DNA of 64,000 nt from Lactobacillus sp. Its GTDB lineage: Bacteria > Bacillota > Bacilli > Lactobacillales > Lactobacillaceae. Each line of letters begins with the position of its first letter. Within the stretch, counting starts at the first letter, position 1. Made by a program: the position numbers and the translations under genes. Shown here piece after piece: positions 54,065 through 64,000 of this stretch. The notes under the pieces were generated by a model. The model saw nothing but the letters and a program-made list of their open reading frames with translations. It was not told the DNA's origin and made no database searches. The stretch is taken from positions 930,001 to 994,000 of the forward strand of contig JAKVNR010000001.1 of NCBI GenBank assembly GCA_022483245.1. The letters are read 5' to 3'.

Positions 54065-54862
54065 TTAATGCTCCCGAAAGATGATTAACAAAACTGTCAA
54101 TAAGACAAAGAAGCCTAAATTATACAGGTCATAATGCGACCAATGCAAGCTGCGGTAACGCGAACGCGGCTTATCATCCTGGTAGCCGCGTGCTTCCATT
54201 GCAATCGACAAGTCCAAGGCAACATTAAGCGACTCAATAAACAGCGGCACGATAATCGGTACAAAAGCCTTCGCCCGCTGAATTAATCCGCCTTCATTGA
54301 AGTCAACGCCCCGTGTTCTTTGTGCATTCATAATTTTGACAGTTTGATCCATCAAAGTTGGGACAAATCGGAGCGCAATCGCCATCACTAGCGCAATTTG
54401 TTCAACTGGCACATGCAGATATTTGAGCGGTTTTAAGAGTGATTCCATCCCTGCCGCAATTTCTAATGGCATCGTTGTCAAAGTTAAAACCGTTGAAATC
54501 AAGATCACCATTAAGAAACGCAGGAAAATAAAGATGGAATTAACTAACCCGAAACTAGTAATGCTAAAAATTCCCCAGTGCCAATACACGTGCCCGCCAG
54601 TTGTGAAAACCAGCTGTAAAAGTGCCGTAAACAGGATTAACCAGACGAGCGGTCTAATACCCTGCAAAAAGGTTTTTAACGGCAATTTTGTGGCAATAAC
54701 AGCCAATAAACAAAAGCCACAGGCAATTGCATAAGTCTGCCAGTTATTTGCTAAAAAGACAATTGCAATAAAAATAAAAGTAGCCAGCAGCTTCCCGCGC
54801 GGATCCATTCGGTAAACCGGACCATCACCGGGGATATAACGGCCAATAATCAATTTGCTCAT
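54065..54862 (-). CDS. ecfT: ECF transporter transmembrane subunit EcfT
   Basis: 265-aa membrane scaffold that couples S components such as FolT to the ATPases. It has several helices and two coupling-helix motifs; the second reads AMEARGYQ (SMxARG type), and the first is probably AQRTRGVDF. The ATG at 54862 overlaps ecfA2 by 4 bp. Confidence 0.95.
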   Translation of the reverse strand: MSKLIIGRYIPGDGPVYRMDPRGKLLATFIFIAIVFLANNWQTYAIACGFCLLAVIATKLPLKTFLQGIRPLVWLILFTALLQLVFTTGGHVYWHWGIFSITSFGLVNSIFIFLRFLMVILISTVLTLTTMPLEIAAGMESLLKPLKYLHVPVEQIALVMAIALRFVPTLMDQTVKIMNAQRTRGVDFNEGGLIQRAKAFVPIIVPLFIESLNVALDLSIAMEARGYQDDKPRSRYRSLHWSHYDLYNLGFFVLLTVLLIIFREH

Positions 54863-55719
54863 TGGCCTGCTCCCTTCACTTGTTGGCAAATTGCCTGAAC
54901 TAATTCTGACCTGGTCAGCGGCAAATGTTCAAACTGCATGCCAGCGCGTGCTAGCGCCTGACTGAAAGCAACCGTAGCCGGTTGCTCTAAGTGGTGCCGG
55001 TGCAGCCAGTCTGGGTCTGCAAATACTTCAGCTGGACTAGCATGTTTAACTAACTGGCCATGATCCATGACCAACACGTCGTCAGCATAGCGGGCTGCAT
55101 CGTCCATATCATGTGTAATCAGCACAACCGTATGACCAGCTGCCTGATACTTTTTAAACAATTGCATAATCTGCTGGTGGCCTTGCGGGTCAAGCCCAGC
55201 AGCTGGCTCATCTAAACACAAAACCGCCGGCTCACTTGCCATTATTCCTGCGATAGCCACCCGCCGCATTTGCCCACCAGACAAATCAAATGGCGACCGG
55301 GTAGCCAAATCTTGACTTAAGCCAACCCGGCGCAGCCATAAACGTGCCCGCTTGTGCGCCTCTTCTTCGCTCAAACCAAAATTTTGCGGGCCAAAGGCGA
55401 TATCTTTTTCAACAGTTTCCTCAAAAAGCTGACTTTCAGGAAATTGGAAAACAATCCCGACTTGTTGGCGCAACGGTTTCAGCCCTTTGTTAGAAGTCGC
55501 AGCATCAATTTTAAAACCGGCAATTTCGACTGAGCCGCTGGTTGGCTTCAGTAAGGCATTGAAATGCTGCAGCAAGGTTGATTTGCCGCTGCCGGTATGA
55601 CCAATCACTGCTGTAAAACTACCGGTTTTAAGCTTAAAACTAACATCTTGCAGGCCAGGCTGCTCCAGAGAAGTATTCTGATTATATAGATAACTTACTT
55701 TGTTGAAGATAATTGACAC
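54859..55719 (-). CDS. ecfA2: ECF transporter ATPase EcfA2
   Basis: 286-aa ATPase. Walker A GHTGSGKST, Q-loop FPESQLFEETV (typical of EcfA2), signature DLSGGQMRRVAIAG, Walker B LCLDEPAAGLD and switch His THDMDD. The start is GTG at 55719, within the end of ecfA1 (25-bp overlap). Confidence 0.94.
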   Translation of the reverse strand: MSIIFNKVSYLYNQNTSLEQPGLQDVSFKLKTGSFTAVIGHTGSGKSTLLQHFNALLKPTSGSVEIAGFKIDAATSNKGLKPLRQQVGIVFQFPESQLFEETVEKDIAFGPQNFGLSEEEAHKRARLWLRRVGLSQDLATRSPFDLSGGQMRRVAIAGIMASEPAVLCLDEPAAGLDPQGHQQIMQLFKKYQAAGHTVVLITHDMDDAARYADDVLVMDHGQLVKHASPAEVFADPDWLHRHHLEQPATVAFSQALARAGMQFEHLPLTRSELVQAICQQVKGAGQ

Positions 55720-56540
55720 AAATAATTCACCAAATCTTGCTCTTCCGTGATCTCAGCTGGCACTTCAATTCCTTTCGCCGCCAAACGCTGCTTTAAATCC
55801 ATCACAAATGGCGGCTTTAGGCCCAAGCTAGCGATCAGGTCAGGCTGACTAAATAAATCAGCCGGCGTTCCCGTTGCCTTGACTTTACCATGGGACAAAA
55901 CCAGAACTTGATCAGCCAGCGCAGCTTCGTCTGCATCATGCGTCACTGACAGTACTGTCAACTGATAGTCCTGCCGCAGCTGCTGGATAAGTGCAATCAC
56001 ATCTCTGCGCCCTTGCGGGTCGAGCATTGCGGTCGCCTCATCTAAAATTAAAAGTTTGGGACGTAAAGCAGTAATCCCCGCCAGGGCCACTCGCTGTTTT
56101 TGCCCGCCTGACAAGCGTGATGGCTCAGTGCCAGCGTAGTCTTGCATTTTAACAGCAGCTAATGCTTGTTCAATTCGTTCTTGCATTTTTTCAGGTGGGA
56201 AATTTTGGTTTTCTAAGCCAAAGGCTACGTCATCTGCGACTGTCGCACCTACAAATTGGTTATCTGGATTTTGAAAAACAATTCCAATTTGCTGGCGTAC
56301 AGACCAAACGTTTTGCTTTGTTAACCGCTCACCCGCAATTTTAATCTCGCTATGTTTAGAATCCGGCCATAGCAGACCGTCTAACAAGCGAGTCAGTGTC
56401 GATTTACCTGACCCGTTTGGACCAACCACAGCTGTCCACGAACCAGCAGGCAAGGCAAAACTTACTTTCTCCAAGGCCGGTTGCTTTTCGTCACGGTAAG
56501 TGAACGTTAAATTATTAACCTCGACTAAATTAAAACTCAT
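55695..56540 (-). CDS. ecfA1: ECF transporter ATPase EcfA1
   Basis: 281-aa ATPase. Walker A GPNGSGKST, Q-loop FQNPDNQFVGATV (typical of EcfA1), signature RLSGGQKQRVALAG and Walker B LLILDEATAMLD. The ATG at 56540 follows GGAGGTTG. The folded leader candidate at 56596-56692 lies upstream. Confidence 0.94.
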   Translation of the reverse strand: MSFNLVEVNNLTFTYRDEKQPALEKVSFALPAGSWTAVVGPNGSGKSTLTRLLDGLLWPDSKHSEIKIAGERLTKQNVWSVRQQIGIVFQNPDNQFVGATVADDVAFGLENQNFPPEKMQERIEQALAAVKMQDYAGTEPSRLSGGQKQRVALAGITALRPKLLILDEATAMLDPQGRRDVIALIQQLRQDYQLTVLSVTHDADEAALADQVLVLSHGKVKATGTPADLFSQPDLIASLGLKPPFVMDLKQRLAAKGIEVPAEITEEQDLVNYLCQLSSTK

Positions 56541-56595
56541 TCGCAACCTCCTTGCAGCATATCTTCATTCTAGCGTAATTAGAAAAAAATTGGAT

Positions 56596-56692
56596 AAAAA
56601 AAATCTCCATGAAGAGGGACGATTTAACGTCTAAGCTAGACTAGGCATTTGCCACCATCATCGCGCTTATGCTCGCTTTCATGAAAGATTTA
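56596..56692 (-). ncRNA. Candidate structured RNA between rplQ and ecfA1
   Basis: On the minus strand, an outer helix pairs AATCTTTCATGAA (56678-56690) with TTCATGGAGATT (56602-56613), allowing one bulge and G-U pairs, and is followed by eight T's. Between lie small hairpins: GCG/CGC, GGC/GCC (56644-56653), GTCTA/TAGAC (56629-56641) and GACG/CGTC (56618-56631, partly overlapping the previous one). This may be a terminator with an aptamer-like interior for the ecf genes or the end of the rplQ transcript. I do not recognise a known riboswitch. Confidence 0.45.
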
Positions 56693-56732
56693 TAATAGCT
56701 ATTATATTGTTTTGACTTGTTTAACTAGCTGA

Positions 56733-57116
56733 TTAAACTAATTCCAGAACAACCATTGGTGCGTTGTCGCCGCGACGACCCTTAGCCAACTTGTACATTC
56801 TGGTGTAGCCACCATTGCGGTCCTTGTACCGTGGAGCAATGTCTGAGAACAGCTTTTGCAAAGCTGACTTAACTACAACGCTGTCTTTTTCTTCAGTTAC
56901 TTCAGCAATTTCGTTAGTAACAAAAGCAGCAGCTCTTCTTCTAGCAGCTAAATCGCCACGCTTGCCTAAAGTGATCATCTTTTCAGCAGTCTTGCGAATT
57001 TCCTTGCCCCGAGCTTCGGTAGTAACAATCCGTTCCTTCATAATCAGTTGGGTGGTCATTTCTCTCAGCATAGCTTTTCTTTGAGAACTATCCCAGCCTA
57101 ATTTACGGTATGACAT
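56733..57116 (-). CDS. rplQ: 50S ribosomal protein L17
   Basis: 127-aa protein, the short bacterial form. N-terminal [18 protein letters not shown] and C-terminal [16 protein letters not shown] are typical. It is last in the alpha operon after rpoA. Confidence 0.98.
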   Translation of the reverse strand: MSYRKLGWDSSQRKAMLREMTTQLIMKERIVTTEARGKEIRKTAEKMITLGKRGDLAARRRAAAFVTNEIAEVTEEKDSVVVKSALQKLFSDIAPRYKDRNGGYTRMYKLAKGRRGDNAPMVVLELV

Positions 57117-57139
57117 GAATTTCCCTCCTTAATAACAAA

Positions 57140-58078
57140 CTAATCTTCTTGACGAAGTGACAGACCTAAATCGGCCAGTTTGTTTTTAACTTCTTCCAGT
57201 GATTTGCGACCTAAGTTGCGAACCCGCATCATGTCTGCTTCAGACTTGTCAGTCAATTCTTGCAGAGTGTTAATGCCTGCCCGCTTCAAGCAGTTGTAAG
57301 AACGAACAGAAAGGTCAAGTTCTTCAATCGTCATCTTCCGAACTTTATCCTTCTTGTTGTCTTCCTTTTCAACCATGACGTCGTTGAACTTCGTGTCAAC
57401 ATCAGTCGACATAAAGACCTTAAAGTGTTCAATCAGAATCTTTGCGGCAAAACTTAAAGCATCTTTTGGCAAGATGGAGCCATCAGTCCAGATTTCAACA
57501 GTCAATTTATCGAAATCATCGCGTTTACCAACCCGAGTTGATTCAACTTGGTAGTTAACTTTCTTGATTGGTGAGAACAAAGAATCAACAGGAATGACGC
57601 CAATTGGCATATCATCAGACTTGTTCTCAGCAGCTGGCACATAACCACGACCTTGCTTAACAGCTAAAGTCATGTGCAAGTGACCACCCTTAGCAATCGT
57701 ACAGATGTATTGGTCAGGGTTTAAAACCTTAACTTCTGAATCAACCTTTAAATCAGCAGCTGTGACAGTAGCCGGTCCTTCAACATCGATTTCTACCATC
57801 TTGACGTCCTTGGAGAGTGACTTCAATTCTAGTTTCTTCAAGTTAAGGATGATCTTAGTAACATCTTCCTTGACGCCTGGAACTGTAGAAAATTCGTGCA
57901 GAACGCCATCAATCTGAATGTAAGAAAGTGCCGTGCCTGGAATAGAGGTGAGTAAGACCCGACGGAGTGAGTTACCTAAAGTAGTCCCAAAGCCGCGTTC
58001 CAGTGGTTCGACAACAAACTTACCGTATGAATCTTCTTGATCGACCACGGTAATATTTGGTTTTTCAAATTCAATCAT
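57140..58078 (-). CDS. rpoA: RNA polymerase subunit alpha
   Basis: 312-aa alpha subunit. The N-terminal dimerisation domain ([20 protein letters not shown]) and the C-terminal domain ([20 protein letters not shown]), which contacts UP elements and activators, are joined by a short linker (about residues 228-245). Confidence 0.98.
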   Translation of the reverse strand: MIEFEKPNITVVDQEDSYGKFVVEPLERGFGTTLGNSLRRVLLTSIPGTALSYIQIDGVLHEFSTVPGVKEDVTKIILNLKKLELKSLSKDVKMVEIDVEGPATVTAADLKVDSEVKVLNPDQYICTIAKGGHLHMTLAVKQGRGYVPAAENKSDDMPIGVIPVDSLFSPIKKVNYQVESTRVGKRDDFDKLTVEIWTDGSILPKDALSFAAKILIEHFKVFMSTDVDTKFNDVMVEKEDNKKDKVRKMTIEELDLSVRSYNCLKRAGINTLQELTDKSEADMMRVRNLGRKSLEEVKNKLADLGLSLRQED

Positions 58079-58125
58079 TACTTAATGGGCCCCTTTCAAA
58101 CGTAATGTCTGCACGCAAAAGAATA

Positions 58126-58512
58126 TTAAACACGACGGCGTTTTGGTGGTCTTGAACCATTGTGTGGTACAGGAGTCAAGTCTTTAATAGCGGTAATTTC
58201 TAAGCCAGTAGCTTGCAGTGACCGAATCGCAGCTTCACGACCAGCACCTGGGCCCTTAACTGAAACTTCAACGTGCTTCATACCTTGGTCGATAGCAGTC
58301 TTAGCAGCAGCTTCAGCAGCCATTTGTGCAGCAAATGGAGTTGATTTACGACTACCCTTGAAACCTAAAGCACCAGCAGATGACCATGCAACAGCGTTGC
58401 CTTGTACATCAGTGATCATGACCAAAGTGTTGTTGAAAGTTGAGTGAATGTGAGCAACACCGTTTTCAACATGCTTCTTTACACGACGCTTACGCGTTGT
58501 TTTACTTGGCAT
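58126..58512 (-). CDS. rpsK: 30S ribosomal protein S11
   Basis: 128-aa protein. Core [20 protein letters not shown] and C-terminal [12 protein letters not shown] are typical. It lies between rpsM and rpoA. Confidence 0.98.
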   Translation of the reverse strand: MPSKTTRKRRVKKHVENGVAHIHSTFNNTLVMITDVQGNAVAWSSAGALGFKGSRKSTPFAAQMAAEAAAKTAIDQGMKHVEVSVKGPGAGREAAIRSLQATGLEITAIKDLTPVPHNGSRPPKRRRV

Positions 58513-58536
58513 TGTTTAACCTCCTTTAGAATAAGA

Positions 58537-58887
58537 CTATTTATTCTTCTTGGTACCTTTACGGGTCCGAGCATTGTTCTTAGTGTTTTGACCACGAACA
58601 GGCAGACCACGACGGTGACGCATACCACGGTATGAACCATTATCGATCAAACGCTTAATGTTCATGTTTACGTTTCTGCGTAAGTCACCTTCAACTGGGT
58701 ACTTGTCAACTTGTACACGTAACTTTTCTTGGTCTTCTGGAGTCAGGTCCTTGGCCCGAACATCTTCAGAAACGCCAGCATCTGCACAAATCTTTTCAGC
58801 GGTTTTAACGCCAATCCCGTAGATGTAGGTTAAAGCGATTACGACTCTTTTATCTCTAGGTAAGTCAACACCAGCAATACGTGCCAT
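58537..58887 (-). CDS. rpsM: 30S ribosomal protein S13
   Basis: 116-aa protein. [26 protein letters not shown] at the N-terminus and [19 protein letters not shown] at the C-terminus identify it. The C-terminal tail contacts P-site tRNA. Confidence 0.98.
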   Translation of the reverse strand: MARIAGVDLPRDKRVVIALTYIYGIGVKTAEKICADAGVSEDVRAKDLTPEDQEKLRVQVDKYPVEGDLRRNVNMNIKRLIDNGSYRGMRHRRGLPVRGQNTKNNARTRKGTKKNK

Positions 58888-58913
58888 TTTGCACCTCCTA
58901 TATTCTTAAAAAA

Positions 58914-59030
58914 TTAACCTTGGCGTTGTTTGTGCTTTGGGTTTGCAGAGCAAATAACCATCACACGGCCATTTCTTTTAATAATCTTACAATGTTCACA
59001 CATTGGCTTAACAGATGGTCTAACTTTCAT
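58914..59030 (-). CDS. rpmJ: 50S ribosomal protein L36
   Basis: 38-aa protein starting [15 protein letters not shown], with a zinc site of Cys/Cys/Cys/His (CEHC, then C and H near residues 27-33). It lies between infA and rpsM. Confidence 0.96.
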   Translation of the reverse strand: MKVRPSVKPMCEHCKIIKRNGRVMVICSANPKHKQRQG

Positions 59031-59041
59031 CTTTGCCTCCG

Positions 59042-59263
59042 TTACTTGATAAAACGATAAGTAATTCTGCCCTTGGTTAAATCATAAGGCGACAGTTCGA
59101 CCGTAACCCGATCACCAGGCAAAATTCTAATGTAATGCATTCTAATTTTACCAGAAACATGCGCTAAGATAGTGGCGCCGTTTTCCAGTTCAACTTTAAA
59201 CATAGCATTCGGCAGAGCATCGGTTACTTTGCCTTGTACTTCAATGACATCTTCTTTAGCCAA
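59042..59263 (-). CDS. infA: Translation initiation factor IF-1
   Basis: 73-aa OB-fold protein. It reads [20 protein letters not shown] at the N-terminus. The start is TTG at 59263, 7 nt behind GGAGG, so translation of IF-1 itself depends on a weak start codon. It lies between adk and rpmJ. Confidence 0.96.
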   Translation of the reverse strand: MAKEDVIEVQGKVTDALPNAMFKVELENGATILAHVSGKIRMHYIRILPGDRVTVELSPYDLTKGRITYRFIK

Positions 59264-59337
59264 AACTGAGCCTCCGTTACATTTCTACGCATACCAAAAG
59301 ATTATAGCACGGAATATTTAAGAAACAAAGCTTCAAA

Positions 59338-59988
59338 CTATTTGCTGAAAACTTTGTCAACGTCTGCCCAAACTTCATCAGGAGTTTGTTCACCATCAAT
59401 GCTGGTTAACAAACCTTTCTTTTGATAGAAGTCTTTCAGCGGTGCGTTCATTTTTTCATTGACTTGCAACCGATTTCTAACAACTTCAGGTTTGTCATCT
59501 TCACGTTGGTAGAAGTCGTGCCCGCCGCAGCGATCACAAGTACCTTCTACTTTAGTTGGTTTAAACAGCTTGTTGTAAGTTGCACCGCAAGTCCGGCACA
59601 TGTAACGAGCTGATAAACGCTTAACCAGTTCATCTTCTTGAACATCGATGGAAATAACGTTGGTTAATTCCTTGCCTAACTTCTTAGTGATCTTTTCCAG
59701 CATTTCAGCTTGGACAGTTGTTCTAGGAAAACCATCCAAGATGTAGCCTTGTTCAGTGTCAGGCTTTTGCAGCCGTTCTTCAACCAGCTTAGCTGTAACT
59801 TCATCTGGAACTAAGTTACCTTTATCAATGTAGCTTTTGGCTTCCAAACCAACCGGGGTTTTCTTAGCCATAGCTTCACGGAACATGTCACCAGTTGAAA
59901 TGTGAGCTAAATGGTATTTATCAACAAGTCTTTCTGATTGGGTACCTTTACCAGCACCAGGCAAACCTAACAAAATTAAATTAATCAT
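59338..59988 (-). CDS. adk: Adenylate kinase
   Basis: 216-aa kinase. P-loop [16 protein letters not shown] in the AMP site, and a zinc-binding lid with CRTCG and CDRCG, the Gram-positive form. The ATG at 59988 overlaps the secY stop by 8 bp; longer frames fall inside secY. Confidence 0.97.
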   Translation of the reverse strand: MINLILLGLPGAGKGTQSERLVDKYHLAHISTGDMFREAMAKKTPVGLEAKSYIDKGNLVPDEVTAKLVEERLQKPDTEQGYILDGFPRTTVQAEMLEKITKKLGKELTNVISIDVQEDELVKRLSARYMCRTCGATYNKLFKPTKVEGTCDRCGGHDFYQREDDKPEVVRNRLQVNEKMNAPLKDFYQKKGLLTSIDGEQTPDEVWADVDKVFSK

Positions 59989-61300
59989 TGAATGATGGCC
60001 TCTTATCTCTAATAAATCCAACATATTCACGCTTCATCAGCAAACCATCGATCTGGCGCCACAGTTCAAGTACAACGCCGATGACGATCAGCAAACTGGT
60101 TCCGCCTAAGCCGATTGAGCTTGGCAAGCCCCAAATATTAGTTGCTAATTGCGGCAGCAAAGCAACTAACCCTAAGAAAACTGAACCAACTGTTGATAAT
60201 CTAATCAACAATTTTGAAACGTACTTTTGCGTATCTTCACCTGGCCATACACTTGGAATGTATGCTCCTTGCTTTTGCAAGTTTTCTGCTAATTTTTCAG
60301 GGTTAACTTGCACAAAAGCATAGAAGAAAGTGAATAAGATAATCAGCAGGGTGTAAATTAAGGAACCTGCTGTAGTCTGCATACTGAAAATGTTTGAGCA
60401 GACTTTGAACCATTGATCATTAGCATGGTTCTTTTGGAAAACCATCAGAATGGTTGCCGGGGTAATAATGAATGAACTGGCAAAGATAACTGGAATCACG
60501 CCAGAAACGTTAACCTTTAACGGCAAAAAACTTTCTGATCCGCTGACGTTGGCGCGCCGAGTATATTGAATTGGCACGCGCCGTTCAGCTTGTTGAACCC
60601 AAGTAACTAATTGGGTTACTAATAAAATGAGAATAATGATCCCGGCGAAGAACAAAATGCCTTTCCAGCGATCGCTAGCAGAGGTATTAACAATTTCTTC
60701 CTTATACAAGGAGTAAATACCATTTGGCAAGCGAGCAATGATACCGGCAAAAATGATCACCGAAATCCCATTACCTAAACCCTTGTCGGTAATTTCATCA
60801 CCTAACCAGTTAAGCAACATAGTACCACCGGTCATGATAATTCCGATTTGGATATAAGTAGTTGGGGTTTGGTTTTTAACCAGCCCCATTTGAGTCAGCA
60901 CGTTAAAACCTAAAGTAATACCAATACTTTGAACAAAGGCAATTGCTAATGTTAAGTACCGGGTAACTTGGTTGGTTTTTCTTCGCCCAACTTCACCTTG
61001 CTTGCCCCATTCAACTAAGCGAGGAACGATGTCCATCTGCAGCAGCTGAATGACGATTTGAGCGGTGATGTATGGCGACACACCCAATGAAAAGATTGAG
61101 TAGTTATCCAGGCCACCACCACTAACTGTGTCTAGCATAGAAACCAAGCCGGTTTGTGCAACTTGGCTGATTGCTTTCGCATTAATGCCAGGAACCGTAA
61201 TATTAGCACCGATACGGTAAAGCAATAAGATAAAAAGGGTAAAGAAAATCTTCTTACGGATTTCTTTATCCTTGAAGGCGTTCTTCAGGGTCGAGAACAT
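59981..61300 (-). CDS. secY: Preprotein translocase subunit SecY
   Basis: 439-aa housekeeping channel with ten predicted helices. Landmarks: TM2 plug region [30 protein letters not shown], and cytosolic loop [10 protein letters not shown]. It is a paralogue of the divergent SecY2 at 22.6-23.8 kb. It overlaps rplO by 1 bp. Confidence 0.97.
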   Translation of the reverse strand: MFSTLKNAFKDKEIRKKIFFTLFILLLYRIGANITVPGINAKAISQVAQTGLVSMLDTVSGGGLDNYSIFSLGVSPYITAQIVIQLLQMDIVPRLVEWGKQGEVGRRKTNQVTRYLTLAIAFVQSIGITLGFNVLTQMGLVKNQTPTTYIQIGIIMTGGTMLLNWLGDEITDKGLGNGISVIIFAGIIARLPNGIYSLYKEEIVNTSASDRWKGILFFAGIIILILLVTQLVTWVQQAERRVPIQYTRRANVSGSESFLPLKVNVSGVIPVIFASSFIITPATILMVFQKNHANDQWFKVCSNIFSMQTTAGSLIYTLLIILFTFFYAFVQVNPEKLAENLQKQGAYIPSVWPGEDTQKYVSKLLIRLSTVGSVFLGLVALLPQLATNIWGLPSSIGLGGTSLLIVIGVVLELWRQIDGLLMKREYVGFIRDKRPSFND

Positions 61301-61743
61301 TAAATCACCTCAACAGATCCACCGGCAGCTTCAACTGCTTTCTTAGCAGCAGCAGAAACCTTGTTGACCTTAACTGTCAGCTTAGCCTTTAATTCGCCAT
61401 TGCCTAACAGCTTAACACCAGCAAGTTCTTTCTTAACTAAGCCAGCTGCCTTCAAAGCTTGCAAATCAACTGAGTCGCCATCTGCAAACTTATCATTCAG
61501 GTCACGCAAGTTAACAATTGCGTATTCCTTACGGTTGATGTTGTTGAAACCACGCTTAGGCATTCTTCTGTACAGTGGCATTTGACCACCTTCAAAACCC
61601 ATCCGGGTCTTGCCGCCTTGGCGAGCTAATTGACCTTTTTGACCACGACCAGAGGTCTTACCAAAACCACTAGAAGTGCCCCGGCCAACGCGCTTTCTGC
61701 CACGACGTGAGCCTTCAGCTGCTTTTAATTCATTAAGCTTCAT
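61300..61743 (-). CDS. rplO: 50S ribosomal protein L15
   Basis: 147-aa protein. Gly/Arg-rich N-terminus ([20 protein letters not shown]) and C-terminal globular domain. It is coupled to secY. Confidence 0.98.
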   Translation of the reverse strand: MKLNELKAAEGSRRGRKRVGRGTSSGFGKTSGRGQKGQLARQGGKTRMGFEGGQMPLYRRMPKRGFNNINRKEYAIVNLRDLNDKFADGDSVDLQALKAAGLVKKELAGVKLLGNGELKAKLTVKVNKVSAAAKKAVEAAGGSVEVI

Positions 61744-61765
61744 TAATCTGCGACCTCCCTAATTC

Positions 61766-61951
61766 CTACTTGTTTACTTCTTCAACGGAAATTAAGTGGG
61801 CAATCTTCAACAATGCGCCACGAGTTTGGGCGTTATCTGGAAGAACAACGCTGCTATGCATCTTTCCTAAGCCAAGAGCTTTAACAATTTTTCTTTGCTT
61901 TGGGAGACGGTGAGCAACGCTTCTAATTAAAGTAATTTTTAATTCAGTCAT
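61766..61951 (-). CDS. rpmD: 50S ribosomal protein L30
   Basis: 61-aa protein. [21 protein letters not shown] and [14 protein letters not shown] identify it. The ATG at 61951 follows AAGGAG; an upstream TTG is in the SD spacer. Confidence 0.97.
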   Translation of the reverse strand: MTELKITLIRSVAHRLPKQRKIVKALGLGKMHSSVVLPDNAQTRGALLKIAHLISVEEVNK

Positions 61952-61962
61952 TGACAATCTCC

Positions 61963-62484
61963 TTAATCATTTGAGCTCTGTGGGTGACGCAGCTTCATAA
62001 CTTCTTCTTTAGTTTGCAGCTGCTTCAAACCGTCCATAGTTGCGCGAACAACGTTGATTGGAGTGTTAGAACCCAAAGCCTTGGAAGTAACGTCAGTAAT
62101 ACCTGCCAGGTCCATAACGATCCGGACAGCACCACCAGCGGCAACACCAGAACCAGCTTCAGCTGGCTTCAGCATAATGTGGCCTGAGCCGTAGTGACCC
62201 AATACTTCGTGAGGAATAGTAGTACCAACAATTGGGACCTTGATCATAGCCTTCTTGCCGGCTTCAACAGCTTTACGGATTGCTTCAGGAACTTCTTGAG
62301 CTTTACCAGTACCAAAGCCAACGTGACCTTTTCTGTCGCCAACTACTACTAAAGCAGCAAATCTCATCCGACGACCACCTTTAACAACCTTGGTGATCCG
62401 GTTGACAGCGACTAATTGGTCTTCGATATCGTCTTTCTTACGATCTCTGCGATTATTACGAGAATCGTTGCGGTTGTTTGCCAT
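61963..62484 (-). CDS. rpsE: 30S ribosomal protein S5
   Basis: 173-aa protein. It has a charged N-terminus ([14 protein letters not shown]), a dsRNA-binding-like domain ([21 protein letters not shown]) and the [16 protein letters not shown]-terminal part. Confidence 0.98.
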   Translation of the reverse strand: MANNRNDSRNNRRDRKKDDIEDQLVAVNRITKVVKGGRRMRFAALVVVGDRKGHVGFGTGKAQEVPEAIRKAVEAGKKAMIKVPIVGTTIPHEVLGHYGSGHIMLKPAEAGSGVAAGGAVRIVMDLAGITDVTSKALGSNTPINVVRATMDGLKQLQTKEEVMKLRHPQSSND

Positions 62485-62501
62485 TAGTTAAATCTCCTTT
62501 C

Positions 62502-62852
62502 CTAGAATTCCAATCCGTTTTCACGAGCAGCTTCTGCCAAGGCTTGAATCCGGCCATGGTAGATGTAGCCGCCCCGATCGAAAACGACGCTCTTGATATT
62601 ATTCTTTTTGCCGGCTTCTGCGATGGCCTTGCCAACAGCAGCAGCTTGCTCTGTCTTGGTCTTGCCATCAACAGCAAGAGATGAAGCACTTGCAAGCGTT
62701 ACACCCTCTACGTCATCAATTAATTGAGCGTAGATGTTCTTGTTTGAACGGAAAACACTTAAGCGTGGGCGTTCAGCAGTACCAGAAATTTTACCGCGAA
62801 TACGTTTATGACGCTTTAAGCGTAACTTGTTTTTATCTGGTTTTGAAATCAC
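62502..62852 (-). CDS. rplR: 50S ribosomal protein L18
   Basis: 116-aa 5S rRNA-binding protein. [21 protein letters not shown] and the C-terminal [21 protein letters not shown] identify it. The start is GTG at 62852, 5 nt behind GAGGTG. Confidence 0.97.
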   Translation of the reverse strand: MISKPDKNKLRLKRHKRIRGKISGTAERPRLSVFRSNKNIYAQLIDDVEGVTLASASSLAVDGKTKTEQAAAVGKAIAEAGKKNNIKSVVFDRGGYIYHGRIQALAEAARENGLEF

Positions 62853-62875
62853 AATTGCACCTCAAAAACTAACTA

Positions 62876-63406
62876 TTACTTACCAGTCTTACCTTCCTTG
62901 CGGCGAACGTATTCGTTTTCGTAACGGATACCCTTGCCCTTGTAAGGCTCTGGTGGACGTACGTCCCGGATTTCAGCAGCAAATTGACCAACTGTTTGCT
63001 TAGAAATACCAGCAACTTCAACTTCAGTTGCTGAGTTAGCTTTAACAGTTACGCCCTCAGGTGCAGTCATTTCAACTGGATGAGAGTAGCCAACGTTTAA
63101 GACTAATTTGTTGCCTTGAACTTGTGCACGGTAACCAACACCGATCAGCGTCAATTTCTTGGTGTAGCCATTAGTAACGCCTTCAATCATTGAAGCGAGG
63201 TTAGCTCTTTCAGTACCATGCAAAGCTTTATCATTTTCACTTGAACGTGAGAAATGAATTTCGTTATCAGATTGTTCGAACTTGATCTTTGGATCAAAGT
63301 ATCTTGTTAATTCACCCTTAGGTCCTTTAACAGTGATGTTGTCACCCTTTTTGGTAACAGTGACCTTGTCAGGAACCTGGATTACTTTTAAACCAATACG
63401 GCTCAT
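62876..63406 (-). CDS. rplF: 50S ribosomal protein L6
   Basis: 176-aa protein with two repeated domains. [17 protein letters not shown] at the start and [20 protein letters not shown] at the end are typical. Confidence 0.98.
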   Translation of the reverse strand: MSRIGLKVIQVPDKVTVTKKGDNITVKGPKGELTRYFDPKIKFEQSDNEIHFSRSSENDKALHGTERANLASMIEGVTNGYTKKLTLIGVGYRAQVQGNKLVLNVGYSHPVEMTAPEGVTVKANSATEVEVAGISKQTVGQFAAEIRDVRPPEPYKGKGIRYENEYVRRKEGKTGK

Positions 63407-63433
63407 TGAAGCTTGTTCTCCTTTCTGCCAATA

Positions 63434-63832
63434 TTACCAAACGTAAGCGAGAACCTCGCCGCCAACGTTCTTTTCTCTAGCTTCCTTGTCAGTAATGACG
63501 CCAGCAGAAGTAGAAACGATAGCAATGCCTAATCCGTTCAGAACCTTTGGCAATTCTTCAGCTTTAACGTAGTTGCGCAAACCTGGCTTGGAGATTCTTC
63601 TTAAGCCGGAGATGACACGTTCGCCATTTGGACCGTACTTCAAGAAGATCTTGATCATGCCTTGCTTGTTGTCGTCAGCTACTTCGTAGTCACGAATAAA
63701 GCCTTCACGCTTCAGGATTTCTGAAATTGACTTCTTCATGTTTGATGCAGGTACTTCAACTGAATCATGCTTTGCCATGTTGGCATTTCTAATTCTAGTC
63801 AAGTAGTCTGCAATAGGATCTGTCATGCCCAT
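63434..63832 (-). CDS. rpsH: 30S ribosomal protein S8
   Basis: 132-aa protein. [16 protein letters not shown] and C-terminal [20 protein letters not shown] are typical. The ATG at 63832 has GGAGG at 7 nt; the ATG at 63826 is the alternative. S8 is the known regulator of the spc operon in enteric bacteria. Confidence 0.97.
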   Translation of the reverse strand: MGMTDPIADYLTRIRNANMAKHDSVEVPASNMKKSISEILKREGFIRDYEVADDNKQGMIKIFLKYGPNGERVISGLRRISKPGLRNYVKAEELPKVLNGLGIAIVSTSAGVITDKEAREKNVGGEVLAYVW

Positions 63833-63855
63833 TTAAATGCCTCCTTCTGTGCGAT

Positions 63856-64000
63856 TTACCAACTAGCTTTTCTCAAGCCAGGGATTTGACCTTTGTGAGC
63901 CAGTTCCTTCAAGCAAAGACGGCATAAACCAAACTTCCGGTAAACTGAATGTGGTCTGCCACATCTTTGGCAACGCGTGTAAGCACGAGTAGAAAACTTA
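63856..64000 (-). CDS. rpsN: 30S ribosomal protein S14 type Z, 5' end outside the window
   Basis: About 47 C-terminal codons are visible. The zinc site has four Cys in two pairs (CQRCGRPH... and CRLC), and the tail reads [11 protein letters not shown], which identifies the zinc-type S14. The start lies beyond the window end. It is the usual gene before rpsH. Confidence 0.95.
   Translation of the reverse strand, partial: KFSTRAYTRCQRCGRPHSVYRKFGLCRLCLKELAHKGQIPGLRKASW

Noticed and set aside
59988..60323. Plus-strand open frame antisense to secY
   Set aside because: It is a shadow of secY codon bias, with no SD or promoter, and secY is unquestionable.
1..64000. CRISPR array, tRNA or rRNA genes, prophage
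   Set aside because: No regularly spaced repeats, no recognisable tRNA T-loop/D-loop sets, no rRNA cores and no phage structural genes were seen on either strand.

Overview
This 64 kb window is chromosome of a lactic acid bacterium, most likely Lactobacillus in the strict sense (delbrueckii/acidophilus group). The gene content (peptide-scavenging OppA lipoproteins, PepC, PepT, ECF vitamin transport, acyl-ACP thioesterase, FetAB, a SigH/ComX gene beside rpmG-secE-nusG) and gene order fit that group. I cannot name the species. Most of the window is conserved housekeeping sequence read from the minus strand, with frequent TTG and GTG starts decided by strong Shine-Dalgarno (SD) sequences.

Layout. 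1-13.8 kb: the end of an ABC-F gene, an L,D-transpeptidase, a long minus-strand operon (tmk-darA-holB-yabA-rsmI-thioesterase-folT-tsaB-rimI-tsaD), the recR/yaaL/ybaB/dnaX replication-repair cluster, the SRP RNA, tadA and a methyltransferase. 13.8-15 kb: rplJ-rplL behind a clear L10 leader. 15-18.5 kb: a plus-strand unit of small membrane protein, short leader ORF, attenuator-like RNA, oppA and an M20 amidohydrolase. 18.5-23.95 kb: an AT-rich island flanked by a 52-bp direct repeat. It holds remnants of an accessory Sec (SecY2/Asp) glycoprotein export locus cut by a degenerate IS256-family element. 24-33.5 kb: rplA-rplK, nusG, secE, rpmG, a sigma factor, rlmB-mrnC-cysS, gltX and radA-dut. 33.5-52.2 kb: an accessory metabolism and transport region with PepC, MFS pumps, a kinase-like protein, CDF, a frameshifted corA, pepT, an oppA with a stop codon, an MFS/DJ-1/MFS cluster, FetAB, a NUDIX protein, an OppA/thioredoxin pair and two orphan genes. 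52.3-64 kb: rplM-rpsI, truA, ecfA1-ecfA2-ecfT, then the alpha/spc ribosomal operons (rplQ back to rpsN) with rpoA, infA, adk and secY.

Three items stand out. (1) The accessory Sec island keeps secY2 and asp1 intact, but asp2 is cut to about 66 codons and a GT8 glycosyltransferase has lost its N-terminus on either side of the IS. This suggests an IS-linked deletion of asp3-secA2-gtfA-gtfB. (2) The oppA-amidohydrolase unit is preceded by a 38-codon leader ORF, a 12-bp antiterminator pairing that competes with a perfect terminator, and a second terminator that could be coupled to the first. I do not recognise this as a named attenuator. (3) A folded RNA candidate sits between rplQ and ecfA1. Several transport genes (corA, one oppA, the transposase) carry inactivating mutations, as expected in a nutrient-rich niche with ongoing gene decay.

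All calls are from reading the sequence. No database search or folding program was run.
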